From Corallococcus caeni (lineage in GTDB: Bacteria > Myxococcota > Myxococcia > Myxococcales > Myxococcaceae): DNA of 64,000 nucleotides. The notes under the pieces are model-generated. The model saw only the letters and a list, made by a program, of their open reading frames with translations, ran no database searches and had not been told where the DNA came from. A program made the translations under genes and the position numbers. Shown here one piece after another: positions 50,808 through 59,601 of the stretch (position 1 is the stretch's first letter; each line of letters starts with the position of its first letter). The DNA is taken from the NCBI RefSeq assembly GCF_036245865.1, contig NZ_BTTW01000005.1:558001-622000 (forward strand), read 5' to 3'.

Positions 50808-53417
50808 ATGCGCTGCTGCCACCGCCACGCCCCCGCCGCCGCCGGGTCCTCCGACCCGCATCCGTTCAGCCTCCCCGGCGCCACCGAGCACTACGCCGCG
50901 CCCCGCCCCGTGCGCGCCGAGCACGTGCGCATCGAGCTGGACCTGGACTTCGCCCAGCACACCCTGGCCGGCACGTGCACCACCCGCGTGAGCGCCGTGC
51001 GCACCGTGTCCACCGTCACCTTCGACGCCGTGGACCTGGACGTCACCGGCGCGCGCGTGGACGGCCGCTCCGCCGCCTTCTCCAACTCCGGCGCCCACGT
51101 GCGCGTGGAGCTGCCTCGCGCGCTCGACGCGGGCCAGGCGTGCGACATCGCGCTCACCTACCGCGCCCGCCCCCGCCGCGGCCTCTACTTCTGGGGCCCC
51201 GACGCGGGCTACCCGGACCGTCCGCTCCAGGCGTGGACGCAGGGGCAGGACATCGACGCGCGGTGCTGGTTCCCCTGCCTGGACACGCCCGCGCAGAAGG
51301 CCACGTCGGAGGTCATCGCCACCTTCCCGGCGAACATGACCTCGCTGTCCAACGGCGTGCTCGTCAGCGACGTCACCACCGGCGAGCGCCGCACCCAGCA
51401 CCACCGCATGGCGCAGCCGCACGCGCCCTACCTCGTCACGCTGGTGGTGGGCGAGTTCGACGAGGCCACCGACACCGCCGGCACCACGCCGCTGCGCTAC
51501 CTGTTCCCCAGGGGCCGCCGCGAGGACGCGCTCCGGTGCGTGGCGCGCACGCCGAAGATGATTGCCGCGTACGAGTCCCTCACCGGCGAGCCCTACCCGT
51601 GGAGCGGCTACGCGCAGGTGTTCGTCACGGAGTTCATCCTGGGCGGCATGGAGCACACCACCGCCACCACGCTGGTGGACACGGTGCTGCACGACGCGCG
51701 GGCCCACCTGGACTACAACGCCGAACCGCTCATCTCCCACGAGCTGGCGCACCAGTGGTTCGGCGACCTGCTCACCTGCCGCGACTGGCCCCACGGCTGG
51801 CTCAACGAGGGCTTCGCCACCTACTTCGAGGTCCTCTGGAAGGAGCGCGGGGACAGCCGGGACGAGGCCGACCACCACCGCGCGCTCGACCTGGAGGCGT
51901 ACCTGTCCGAGACGCGCGAGCGCTACGCGCGCCCCATCGTCGCCCGGAAGTTCCAGGCGCCCATGGACCTGTTCGACCGCCACCTCTACGAGAAGGGCGG
52001 GCTGGTGCTCCACGAGCTGCGCCGCCGCGTGGGGGATGACCTCTTCGTGCGCGCCCTGCGCCACTACGTCGCGTCCCACCGCCACGGCGTGGTGGAGACG
52101 GTGGACCTGGCGCGCGCCTTCGAGGAGGCCACCGGCCACAACCTGGACCCCGTCTTCGACCAGTACGTCTTCTCCCCCGGCCACCCGGAGTTGAAGGTGG
52201 AGGTCCGCTACGAGGCGGACGACGCGCGCCTGCGCATCAGCGTGCGCCAGACGCAAGCCACGGACTCGGGCACGCCCGTGTTCCGTCTGCCGCTGGAGGT
52301 GGCCGTCACGGTGAACGGCGAGGACACGCGCCACCGGCTGGAGCTCACGGACGCGGAGCACCGCTTCCACCTTCCCTGCCCCGCCGCGCCCACGCAGGTG
52401 CGCGTGGATCCGCGCCGCGACGTGCTGGGCACGCTGGACGTGGACAAGGCCGTGGGGCTGTGGCGCGAGGAGCTGGCGAAGGCGCCGGAGGCCCGCGCGC
52501 GCACGGAGGCCGCGCACGCGCTGGGGAAGGACGGGGGCTTGAGGTCGGTGGAGGCGCTGGGCCGCGCGCTGAAGGACGCGAACCTGTTCTGGGCCACCCG
52601 CGCCGCGTGCGCGAAGGCGCTGGGCCGCATCCGCACGCCGGAGGCCCGCGCGCTGCTGCTGGACGCGGCCGTCACCGACCACCCGCGCGTGCGCCGCGCC
52701 GTCGTCGCCGCGCTGGGGGAGTTCCGCCACGACGTGGAGGTGGCCTCGCGCCTGCGCGCGCTGCTGGAGGCCGGGGACGCCAGCTACTTCGTGGAGGCGG
52801 AGGCCGCGCGGGGCCTGGGCCGCGTGCGCGCGCCGGATGCGCTGCCCCTGCTGGAGGCCGTCGCGGCCCGGCCGTCGTTCCAGGACGTCATCGGCGCGGG
52901 CGCGATGGACGGGCTCGCGGAGACGCAGGACGCGGCGGCGTTCCCGGTGGCCGTGGCGCGCACCGCGTACGGGCAGCCCGCGTTCCTGCGCCGCGCGGCC
53001 GTGAGCGCCGTGGCGAAGCTGGCGGAGGTGGCGAACCGCAAGCGTGAAGCGGTGGACCTGTTCTCGCAGCTGCTGCGCGACCCGCAGTTCCGCGTGCAGC
53101 TGGCCGTCTGCGACGCGGCCGCCACGCTGGGCGACCGGCGCCTGCTGCCCGCGCTGGAGGGCACGACCTTCAGCGACCCGCGCACCCGCCGCTACGCCCG
53201 CGAGGCCGTGCGAGCCCTGCGCGAGGGCGCCCCCCAGGCCCGCGAGGTCGCGTCGCTGCGCGAGGAACTGGACGCGCTCAAGCAGGAGACGCGCACCCTG
53301 CGCGAGAAGCTGGAGACGCTCACGCTGAACGCGAAGCCCGCCGCCACCGCCCGGAAGCCCCCGAGCAAGCGCGCGGCCAAGCGTGGCCGCACGCCGCCTC
53401 CCAAGCGCCGGCGCTGA
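50808..53417 (+). CDS. M1-family metallopeptidase fused to HEAT-like repeats
   Basis: 869 aa. N-terminal beta domain (about 15-215), thermolysin-like catalytic domain with HELAHQWFGD (zinc His311, His315; base Glu312) and WLNEGFATYF (third ligand Glu334), then from about 560 alpha-helical HEAT-like repeats (RRAVVAALGEFR, AARGLGRVRAPDAL), a coiled coil (about 810-840) and a Lys/Arg/Pro-rich tail. The exopeptidase loop reads GGMEH (279-283) instead of the usual GxMEN, so the alpha-amino anchor is altered. No signal peptide; probably cytoplasmic. The basic tail could bind nucleic acid or act in anchoring. The exact start is uncertain. Confidence 0.9.
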   Translation: MRCCHRHAPAAAGSSDPHPFSLPGATEHYAAPRPVRAEHVRIELDLDFAQHTLAGTCTTRVSAVRTVSTVTFDAVDLDVTGARVDGRSAAFSNSGAHVRVELPRALDAGQACDIALTYRARPRRGLYFWGPDAGYPDRPLQAWTQGQDIDARCWFPCLDTPAQKATSEVIATFPANMTSLSNGVLVSDVTTGERRTQHHRMAQPHAPYLVTLVVGEFDEATDTAGTTPLRYLFPRGRREDALRCVARTPKMIAAYESLTGEPYPWSGYAQVFVTEFILGGMEHTTATTLVDTVLHDARAHLDYNAEPLISHELAHQWFGDLLTCRDWPHGWLNEGFATYFEVLWKERGDSRDEADHHRALDLEAYLSETRERYARPIVARKFQAPMDLFDRHLYEKGGLVLHELRRRVGDDLFVRALRHYVASHRHGVVETVDLARAFEEATGHNLDPVFDQYVFSPGHPELKVEVRYEADDARLRISVRQTQATDSGTPVFRLPLEVAVTVNGEDTRHRLELTDAEHRFHLPCPAAPTQVRVDPRRDVLGTLDVDKAVGLWREELAKAPEARARTEAAHALGKDGGLRSVEALGRALKDANLFWATRAACAKALGRIRTPEARALLLDAAVTDHPRVRRAVVAALGEFRHDVEVASRLRALLEAGDASYFVEAEAARGLGRVRAPDALPLLEAVAARPSFQDVIGAGAMDGLAETQDAAAFPVAVARTAYGQPAFLRRAAVSAVAKLAEVANRKREAVDLFSQLLRDPQFRVQLAVCDAAATLGDRRLLPALEGTTFSDPRTRRYAREAVRALREGAPQAREVASLREELDALKQETRTLREKLETLTLNAKPAATARKPPSKRAAKRGRTPPPKRRR

Positions 53418-53433
53418 GCCGCGCATCCGGCCC

Positions 53434-53470
53434 GAAGCGCTCCTGCGCGGTGGAGCAGGGCCTGCGCTTC
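53434..53470. terminator. Nested hairpin between convergent genes
   Basis: GAAGCGC (53434-53440) pairs with GCGCTTC (53464-53470), enclosing a second stem CCTGC/GCAGG. It sits between the convergent M1 peptidase and esterase genes. No T-run on either side, so termination is only inferred from position. Confidence 0.4.
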
Positions 53471-54185
53471 AGTCCACGGGGCCTTGCAGCGCCTGGCGCA
53501 GGAACGTGCGCCAGTCCTCGAGCAGCGCGGGCGACACGTCGTGGCCCAGGTCCGGGTAGGTCCGCAGGTCGATGGGGACGCCCCGGCCCTTCAGCTCCGC
53601 CACCCGCTCGCGCGTGTGCTGGACGGGGATGATGGCGTCCTGTTCTCCCTGGAGCACCCGGACCCGGAGCGACGCGGGCAGCTCCCCCGCCGGGTCTCCC
53701 AACAACCGCGTCCCCATGGGCACCGCCGCGTCCACCAGCTCCGGGTGCCGGATGGCCAGCATCCACGCCAGGTCTCCTCCGTAGGAGAACCCCGTCACCA
53801 CGACGCGGCGGAGCTCCGGATGCGCCACCCGGACCTCGCGGATCAGCTCCGCGAGCCGCGCGGCCATGCCCTCCACGTCCTCCGCCTTCCCCTCCCACGT
53901 CTTCGCCTCGTGGTCGGCCTGGAACCACGTGAAGCCGTCGCGGCGGGGCCTCGGGCCCTGGGGCAGCAGCGTGCGCACGGGGATGCCCAGGGACTGGACG
54001 TGCTCGTCCCAGAACGCGGGCGTGGACCCGGAGAAGTGCAGCGCCACGAGCAGCGCCTCGGGCATGGGAGCGCCCACCGCCTCGCTCTGGTGAACGAGCG
54101 GCACGGCGGCGCCGCGGGACCCGGCACAGGCTCCTCCCAGCAGCGACACGGCGAGCAACAAGGCGACGGTCCGGGGTTCACGCAT
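53469..54185 (-). CDS. Esterase/phospholipase-like lipoprotein (dienelactone hydrolase type)
   Basis: 238 aa. Signal peptide with lipobox LLGGAC (Cys20). Alpha/beta hydrolase of the carboxylesterase/phospholipase group: LLVALHFSGSTPAFW, nucleophile in VVVTGFSYGGDLAWML (G-x-S-x-G), acid in LQGEQDAIIPV and base His in PDLGHDVSP. Lipid-anchored in the envelope, likely cleaving small esters; substrate unknown. Confidence 0.83.
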   Translation of the reverse strand: MREPRTVALLLAVSLLGGACAGSRGAAVPLVHQSEAVGAPMPEALLVALHFSGSTPAFWDEHVQSLGIPVRTLLPQGPRPRRDGFTWFQADHEAKTWEGKAEDVEGMAARLAELIREVRVAHPELRRVVVTGFSYGGDLAWMLAIRHPELVDAAVPMGTRLLGDPAGELPASLRVRVLQGEQDAIIPVQHTRERVAELKGRGVPIDLRTYPDLGHDVSPALLEDWRTFLRQALQGPVD

Positions 54186-54409
54186 GCCCCTGCTCTACCC
54201 GCCCGCCTGCCCGTCCTCCAGGGGTGCTGACGGCGTCCGGGTATCCGGCTTCACCGCGCCGTTCGGGCTCGCAGTGTGTACCTGTAGTCAAAGGGAAACG
54301 CGCACGGGCGCCAAGACGCGCGCCCGCCAACGCCGGGGAGCCCCCATGTCCCGGCCAGGGCCGGCCTCACGCGACGGACGCGGGCGCCGGGCCCCACCAG
54401 GAGCAAGGC

Positions 54410-56356
54410 ATGGCCGGAGGAGCCGCACGGGAGCTGGAAGCCATCTTGGACGCCGCCGTGGACCCGTTCATCGCGTGCGACGCCGACGAGCGCATCCTGC
54501 ACGTCAACGCGGCGACGGAGCGGCTGCTGGGCTGGGACCGGGAGCAGCTCCTGGGCAGGCCCGTCACCGACCTCTTCCCGCCCCGCCTGCACCGCTTCCA
54601 CGGCCTCTCCCTGCCGCGCTACCTGCTGTCGCGCCGCAAGGTGCTGGGGGGGCGGCCCACGCGCGTCTTCGCCCGGCGGCGCGACGGGGTGGAGCTGCAG
54701 GTGGAGCTGACGGCGGGCGCCACCGGCGTGGACTCGCAGGAGCGCATCGTCCTCACGATGCGCCGGCTGCACGAGGTCATCGACTCGCTGGAGGAGCCGG
54801 TGGAGCACGTCCCCGGCACCCCCGACCGGACCGCGCACCACGAGGAGACGGTGGACCGGCTCTACCGGCTGGTCGTGGAGAACGCCCCCCTGGGCATCTT
54901 CCACTTCGACCGCGCGCCCATCGTCACCGCGTGCAACGACCGCTTCGCGCACCTCATCGGCACGTCGAAGCGCAACCTGGTGGGCCTGAACCTCTTCACG
55001 CTGAGCGACGAGCGCATCATCGCCTGCGTGCGCGAGTCACTGGCCGGCCACAACTGTGACTACGAAGGCGACTACCGCGCGCTCACCACCAGCAAGGTGA
55101 CGCCCGTGCGCGTGCGCTTCGCCCCCTGCTACGCCGAGGACGGCACCGTGGAGGGCGGCGTCGGCATCGTGGAGGACATCACCGACCGCCGCCGCGTGGA
55201 GGCCGAGCGCGAGGAGAACCTGGCCCAGCTGGACCTGCTCTTCCGCGGCGCGCCCGTGGGCATCGGCTTCCTGGACGCGAACCTGCGCTACGTGCGCGTC
55301 AACGAGACGCTCGCGCGCATCAACGGCATCCCGGCGGAGGCCCACACGGGCCACACGTTGCCGGAGCTGCTCGGGGAGCCGGGCGCCCTGGCCGAGCGGG
55401 GGCCCCGGCAGGTGCTGCGCACCGGTGAGCCCATGGTGAACAGGGAGGCCATCTCCGACGAGGACCTGCGCGTCCCCGGCCCCCGGCGTTACTTCCTGGG
55501 AAGCTACTACCCGGTGCGCACGCCGGATGGCCGCGTGCTGGGCGTGGGCGTCCTCGTGGAGGACATCACCGAGCGCAAGCGCGCGGAGGAGGAGCGCGCG
55601 CACCTGTACCGCGAGGCCCAGGAGGCCATCCGCGTGCGCGACGACTTCCTGTCCATCGCCTCGCACGAGCTGAAGACGCCGCTCACGCCCCTCAGCCTGC
55701 GCCTGGCCACGCTGGAGCGCCGCCTGGAGCGCGGCGAGAACCTGGACCCCAGCGTGCTGCGCCACGCGCGCCACCAGCTCACGCGCCTCACCGGCCTCAT
55801 CAACGACCTGCTGGACGCCTCGCGCATCGAGGCCGGCCGGCTGGCCCTGCACCCGGAGGCCACCCGCTTCGACCTGCTCGTGGAGCACACGCTCGCCAGC
55901 ATGGAGGGCCAGAAGGGCAACCACGCCTTCGAGTTCGAGACGCCCCCGGAGCCCATCTCCGTCCAGGGCGACGCGTACCGGCTGGAGCAGGTGGTCTCCA
56001 ACCTGCTGGAGAACGCGCTCAAGTACAGCCCGGACGGCGGCACCATCCGCGTGCGGCTGTCCCTGAGCGAGGACGTCGCGGTGCTGTCCGTGACGGACCC
56101 GGGCATCGGCATCCCGGAGGACCAGCAGCAGCAGCTCTTCGACCGCTACTTCCGCGCGCGCAACGCCTCCACCCGCTCCTACGGCGGGCTGGGCCTGGGC
56201 CTCTACATCAGCCGCGACATCGTGGAGCGCCACGGCGGCCGCATCTGGGTGGAGAGTGAAGCGGGCCGGGGGTCCACCTTCTACGTCGCGCTGCCGACAC
56301 TCTCCGCCGCGCGGCCCGCCCTCCCGCTCGCCTGGCCGGATCGCCAGCTCCACTGA
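54410..56356 (+). CDS. PAS-domain sensor histidine kinase
   Basis: 648 aa from ATG 54410 (AGGAGCAAGGC before it; upstream frame rejected). Soluble. Three PAS domains: about 10-120 (ILDAAVDPFIACDADERIL), about 140-255 (VENAPLGIFHF...ITDRRRVE) and about 260-385 (FRGAPVGIGFLDANLRYVRVNE...ITERKRAE). HisKA with His419 in SIASHELKTPLTPLSL, then HATPase with N box NLLENALKYSPDGG, G1 DPGIGIPEDQQQQLFDRYFR and G2 YGGLGLGLYIS. No response regulator gene adjoins it; an orphan kinase probably sensing cytoplasmic or redox cues. Confidence 0.93.
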   Translation: MAGGAARELEAILDAAVDPFIACDADERILHVNAATERLLGWDREQLLGRPVTDLFPPRLHRFHGLSLPRYLLSRRKVLGGRPTRVFARRRDGVELQVELTAGATGVDSQERIVLTMRRLHEVIDSLEEPVEHVPGTPDRTAHHEETVDRLYRLVVENAPLGIFHFDRAPIVTACNDRFAHLIGTSKRNLVGLNLFTLSDERIIACVRESLAGHNCDYEGDYRALTTSKVTPVRVRFAPCYAEDGTVEGGVGIVEDITDRRRVEAEREENLAQLDLLFRGAPVGIGFLDANLRYVRVNETLARINGIPAEAHTGHTLPELLGEPGALAERGPRQVLRTGEPMVNREAISDEDLRVPGPRRYFLGSYYPVRTPDGRVLGVGVLVEDITERKRAEEERAHLYREAQEAIRVRDDFLSIASHELKTPLTPLSLRLATLERRLERGENLDPSVLRHARHQLTRLTGLINDLLDASRIEAGRLALHPEATRFDLLVEHTLASMEGQKGNHAFEFETPPEPISVQGDAYRLEQVVSNLLENALKYSPDGGTIRVRLSLSEDVAVLSVTDPGIGIPEDQQQQLFDRYFRARNASTRSYGGLGLGLYISRDIVERHGGRIWVESEAGRGSTFYVALPTLSAARPALPLAWPDRQLH

Positions 56357-56501
56357 AGCCATGGGCGCGCAAGCGCTGAAAGAACTTCAGCCCCGCCTCT
56401 CCGCCCCCGCCGGCCGCCCCATGCAAAGGGCTGGAATCCCACGGTTCCCAGCCCTGGCACGCCCCCTGCTCAAGGTGGGTGCACGGGAGGGAGAGACACC
56501 C

Positions 56502-56684
56502 ATGGAGAACATGACGATGAAGAGCGAGTCCCCTGTCAGCCGCGACAATGACGGATGGATTGTCCGGGTGAAGGTCGGTGGACGTGTCCAGGAGGTGCGC
56601 TGCACCTCGGAGAACCAGGCGCGCTACTTCGCGGCCGTGCTGTCCTTCAACAACGCGACGCCCCCCTCGCGCCTGCGCCACTAG
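56502..56684 (+). CDS. Small conserved-looking protein, 60 aa
   Basis: 60 aa with a very good ribosome site (GGAGGGAG) before the ATG. Mostly hydrophilic; WIVRVKVGGRVQEVRC then a helix ENQARYFAAVLSF, and a basic end PSRLRH. The GC3-biased codons and strong ribosome site argue for a real gene. No family recognised. It might be a small regulator or protein-binding module; it lies about 145 bp after the histidine kinase stop on the same strand. Confidence 0.65.
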   Translation: MENMTMKSESPVSRDNDGWIVRVKVGGRVQEVRCTSENQARYFAAVLSFNNATPPSRLRH

Positions 56685-56703
56685 CGCGAGCACGAGGAGG
56701 AGA

Positions 56704-56736
56704 CGCCCGGCGTCAGGTCAGGCATTGCGCCGGGCG
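56704..56736. repeat. Inverted repeat at the 60-aa gene / TspO junction
   Basis: CGCCCGGCG (56704-56712) and CGCCGGGCG (56728-56736), a perfect 9-bp stem with 15-nt loop. It overlaps the last codons of the convergent TspO gene. No T-run, so a terminator role is possible but unproven. Confidence 0.4.
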
Positions 56737-57248
56737 ATGTCCGTCGACAGCACGTTGGCGAAGGACACCCAGCCCAGGTAGGGCGCCATCAGCCACGGGG
56801 CCTTGCGGTCCACGCGGCTGGCGGCGGCGGTATAGGCCACGATGCTGCCCAGCAGCGCCCAGTTCTCCACCGCCGCGGCCTTCAGCAGGCGCTTGCGGAA
56901 GAACAGGTGCGACCAGGCGGCGTTGAGCCCCAGCTGCATGAACCACAGGCCCAGCGCGCGCGAACGCCGCTCCCCCGCCGGTGAGCCCCAGATGCGCCAG
57001 CCGGAGACGGCGATGAGGCCATAGAGCGCCGTCCACACCGGCGCGAAGGCCTGGCGGGGCGGCTGGAAGGGCGGCTTCTTCAGGCGCTTGTACCAGCCCT
57101 GCTGGATGGCATCGCGGGTGCTGCGCGCGCCGATGAAGACCGCGCCCGCGGTCAGGGCACCGAAGGCGCCCAGCGCCACCATCGACTCGCGGTTGAGCGT
57201 GGCGTTGTGTTCCAGACCCTCGGAGCCTCCCAGCTCGCTGAGCTGCAT
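56718..57248 (-). CDS. tspO-like: TspO/MBR family membrane protein
   Basis: 176 aa from the ATG at 57248. Five expected helices. Conserved blocks: KRLKKPPFQPPRQAFAPVWTALYGLIAVSGWRIW (given here in part as PPFQPP and FAPVWTALYGL), LGLNAAWSHLFFRK and LSTDIARRN near the end. TspO binds porphyrins/heme and is tied to stress signalling in bacteria. The N-terminus carries about 40 extra polar residues before helix 1. Neighbouring ferritin-like genes on the same strand fit an iron/porphyrin or oxidative-stress theme, as inference. Confidence 0.87.
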   Translation of the reverse strand: MQLSELGGSEGLEHNATLNRESMVALGAFGALTAGAVFIGARSTRDAIQQGWYKRLKKPPFQPPRQAFAPVWTALYGLIAVSGWRIWGSPAGERRSRALGLWFMQLGLNAAWSHLFFRKRLLKAAAVENWALLGSIVAYTAAASRVDRKAPWLMAPYLGWVSFANVLSTDIARRNA

Positions 57249-57343
57249 GTCGTTCCTCCAGACGTGATGAAGCCGTTGTGCGAAGCCACAAGCTGTGTCC
57301 TCGCACAACGGCTCGCCACGTCCGCCTGCCTGCCCGGCCGTCT

Positions 57344-58114
57344 TCAGGGCTGCGCGGGGAGGGTCGCGGAGTCCATGGGGGCGCGCGCCTCCGTGGACAC
57401 GCCCGCCGCGAGCCAGCCCTTCACCAGGGCCAGGTGCTCGGCCTCCGCGTCCAGCGCCAGCTGGAAGCGGTCCGCCAGCGAGTCATGGCCCAGGCCGCGC
57501 GCCAGGTCGATGAGCAGCTCCCAGCTCGCGTTGTCCGTGAGCTCCGCCACCAGCAGCGCCTCCATGCACTGGCGCAGGTTGGTGCGCGCGTCGGAGATGG
57601 CCGCCGGCACGCCCATGGAGATGACCGAGGTGAGGTCCGCGGACGGCGTCATCGCCGTGGGGTCCGCGCCCAGCTTCTCCATCGCCTCCACCAGCAGGGC
57701 GAAGTGGCTCAGCTCGTCGTCCATGATCTTCGTGAGCAGCTCCCGCGAGGGGCCCCCCTCCCAGCTGCCGAAGACCTCCAGCTTGGAGAGCGCGCCCTCG
57801 TAGAGCCGGACGCCGGAGCGCTCGAAGGCGAGCCGCTCCCCCAGCTTGTCGATGAACACCGTGGGCTTGCCGCCCTTGAGCATGTCCATGGCCGTCTTGG
57901 CCATGCCCTTGAGGCTCGCGGGCGGCGGCACGCTGCCCAGACCGTCACAGGCCTCGCGCATGTACTGCTTGCGCACGTCCGCGATGGCCCGCGCATCCCC
58001 CAGGCTGCTGGGCTTCGCGCGCCGCGCCTCCGCGATGACGTCCTTGCTGTCCACGGGTGATGTCTTGATGCCGGTGCGGTTGGCGCCCACGTCGGCGATG
58101 GTGTCCTTGCTCAT
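57344..58114 (-). CDS. Ferritin-like domain protein (downstream gene of pair)
   Basis: 256 aa from the ATG at 58114 (GAGGGGAGGAGACTGC before it). After a polar N-terminus (about 1-90), a four-helix ferritin-like bundle is suggested by iron-ligand-type motifs: FERSGVRLYEGAL (Glu), MDDELSHFALLVEAMEKLG (E-x-x-H), and DAEAEHLALVKGWL (E-x-x-H). It could be a di-iron/manganese enzyme or scavenger rather than an iron-storage cage. The ATG overlaps the stop of the upstream ferritin-like gene by 4 bp (ATGA). Confidence 0.78.
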   Translation of the reverse strand: MSKDTIADVGANRTGIKTSPVDSKDVIAEARRAKPSSLGDARAIADVRKQYMREACDGLGSVPPPASLKGMAKTAMDMLKGGKPTVFIDKLGERLAFERSGVRLYEGALSKLEVFGSWEGGPSRELLTKIMDDELSHFALLVEAMEKLGADPTAMTPSADLTSVISMGVPAAISDARTNLRQCMEALLVAELTDNASWELLIDLARGLGHDSLADRFQLALDAEAEHLALVKGWLAAGVSTEARAPMDSATLPAQP

Positions 58115-59316
58115 TGCAGTCTCCTCCCCTCCAGCACCGAGCCCATGCGCTCCGCCTTCGCGGCGAGCTCCGTGCCGGGCCTCCATTGGTAACCAGCCGC
58201 CGCCGTCTCCGAGGGCGACCCTTCCGAGTTCAGCTGCGCCTGGTACGCGAGCGAGCGGTGATCCGGCGGCAGCTGGGACTTGTCCACGTACTCGGTGCCG
58301 TCGGAGCGCATGTCCACCTCCTGCGAGAGGACCTTGCGCACGAACTCACGGTGTTCCTTGAACGCGATGGGCTCCGGCAGCTCGCGGGGAAGCACCTCCG
58401 CGGGGTCGCGGCGCTCCAGGTTCTTGAACAGCTCCATCACGTAGTGCAGGTGTCCCAGCTCGTAGTCCACGAACCGCTGCCACACCTCCTTGATGCGCGG
58501 GTTCGACTCGTACGCGAGGCACGAGTGGTAGTTGTAGACCTCCATGGCCTCGTGGAGCATCCACTGCTCCAGCATGGACTCGTCGGGGTCGATGAGTGAG
58601 CCGTACTGGGTGACGTGCTGCTCCTCGATGGAGGCGATCTCCGCGTAGAGCTGCCGCGCGACGGGGTCCGTGAACGTGGGGCCCACGGTCATGTAGTAGT
58701 CGTGCGTCTGGAACTCGGCCGCGGTGATGGTCAGCGCGTGCAGCTTGGACAGCGGGGCCGCCGTCTTCGCGTTGTACGGGCGGCGCAGGTCATCCAGCGG
58801 GTGGCGGTGCTCCACGGCCGTGGGGCGGCCCGGGATGATGTCCGTATAGGACTGGGTGATGTTGTTGGGGTCCTTCCCCTCCAGCCGGTCGTAGAGCGCG
58901 GAGTAGCGGTACAGGTGGTCGAAGTCCTCCAGCATCCCGAAGCGGTACGTCTGCGCCAGATAGGGGTCCGGCTCGTGGATGGCCACGCTGGCCGTCACCT
59001 CGATGGCGAGCTGCTCGAAGCCCAGGGTCGTCTCGATGGCCTTCTGGTCTGGCGGGGTGAGCCAGTTCACCAGCGTCTGCTGGTGGTGCTCCGCGCGGCG
59101 CACCAGCGCCAGGTGCGGGCGCAGCTCCAGGCTGCGGCGCGCGAAGATGTGCTTCATGCGCAGCGCGTCCGCTTCAATGCCATTCATCAGGATGACGCGC
59201 GTCCGGGTGAAGGCGTCGTCGTCCAGCTTGCTGTAGGGCCGCCGCACCAGGTCCTTCCACGTAAAGGACTGGCGCTCGACGGGAGTGCCTTTTTCTTTGA
59301 AGAGGTCCAAGGCCAC
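58111..59316 (-). CDS. Ferritin-like domain protein, larger (upstream gene of pair)
   Basis: 401 aa from a GTG at 59316 preceded by AGAAGGAG; the longer open frame upstream is rejected. Helical throughout. E/H pairs expected for a di-metal site: VRRAEHHQQTLVNW, EIASIEEQHVTQYGSL (E-x-x-H) and WMLHEAMEVYNYH, plus FVDYELGHLHYVMEL (E-x-x-H). The middle contains an insert with YTDIIPGRPTAVEHRHPLDDLRRPYN. No close match to classical ferritin or Dps. Coupled to the next gene, so the two may form a heteromeric complex. Confidence 0.72.
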   Translation of the reverse strand: MALDLFKEKGTPVERQSFTWKDLVRRPYSKLDDDAFTRTRVILMNGIEADALRMKHIFARRSLELRPHLALVRRAEHHQQTLVNWLTPPDQKAIETTLGFEQLAIEVTASVAIHEPDPYLAQTYRFGMLEDFDHLYRYSALYDRLEGKDPNNITQSYTDIIPGRPTAVEHRHPLDDLRRPYNAKTAAPLSKLHALTITAAEFQTHDYYMTVGPTFTDPVARQLYAEIASIEEQHVTQYGSLIDPDESMLEQWMLHEAMEVYNYHSCLAYESNPRIKEVWQRFVDYELGHLHYVMELFKNLERRDPAEVLPRELPEPIAFKEHREFVRKVLSQEVDMRSDGTEYVDKSQLPPDHRSLAYQAQLNSEGSPSETAAAGYQWRPGTELAAKAERMGSVLEGRRLQ

Positions 59317-59601
59317 GGGGTGACTCCTTCTTGGGCAGGGACAGGACGTTGAAGCGCGGGCGGTGGGCGTCACCAGCTCGGGTCCCCTGCGCTTCAAGGT
59401 TGGGGGCCCCCCGCCAACGGCAACAGACGTGCAGGCGTCGGCCGTGGGACGCCAGGGGCTGCGATGGCTCGTCAGGTCCCCTGCTTCGCGGACCTCTCCT
59501 GTTCCTCCTGGATGAAGGTCCAATTCCGTCGCGGCCGGTGCGTGCCGGAGGGCCGTTTCCCGGAGTAGCGTTTGCCGTCGTCGACCTCGTGGGGAGGGGC
59601 C

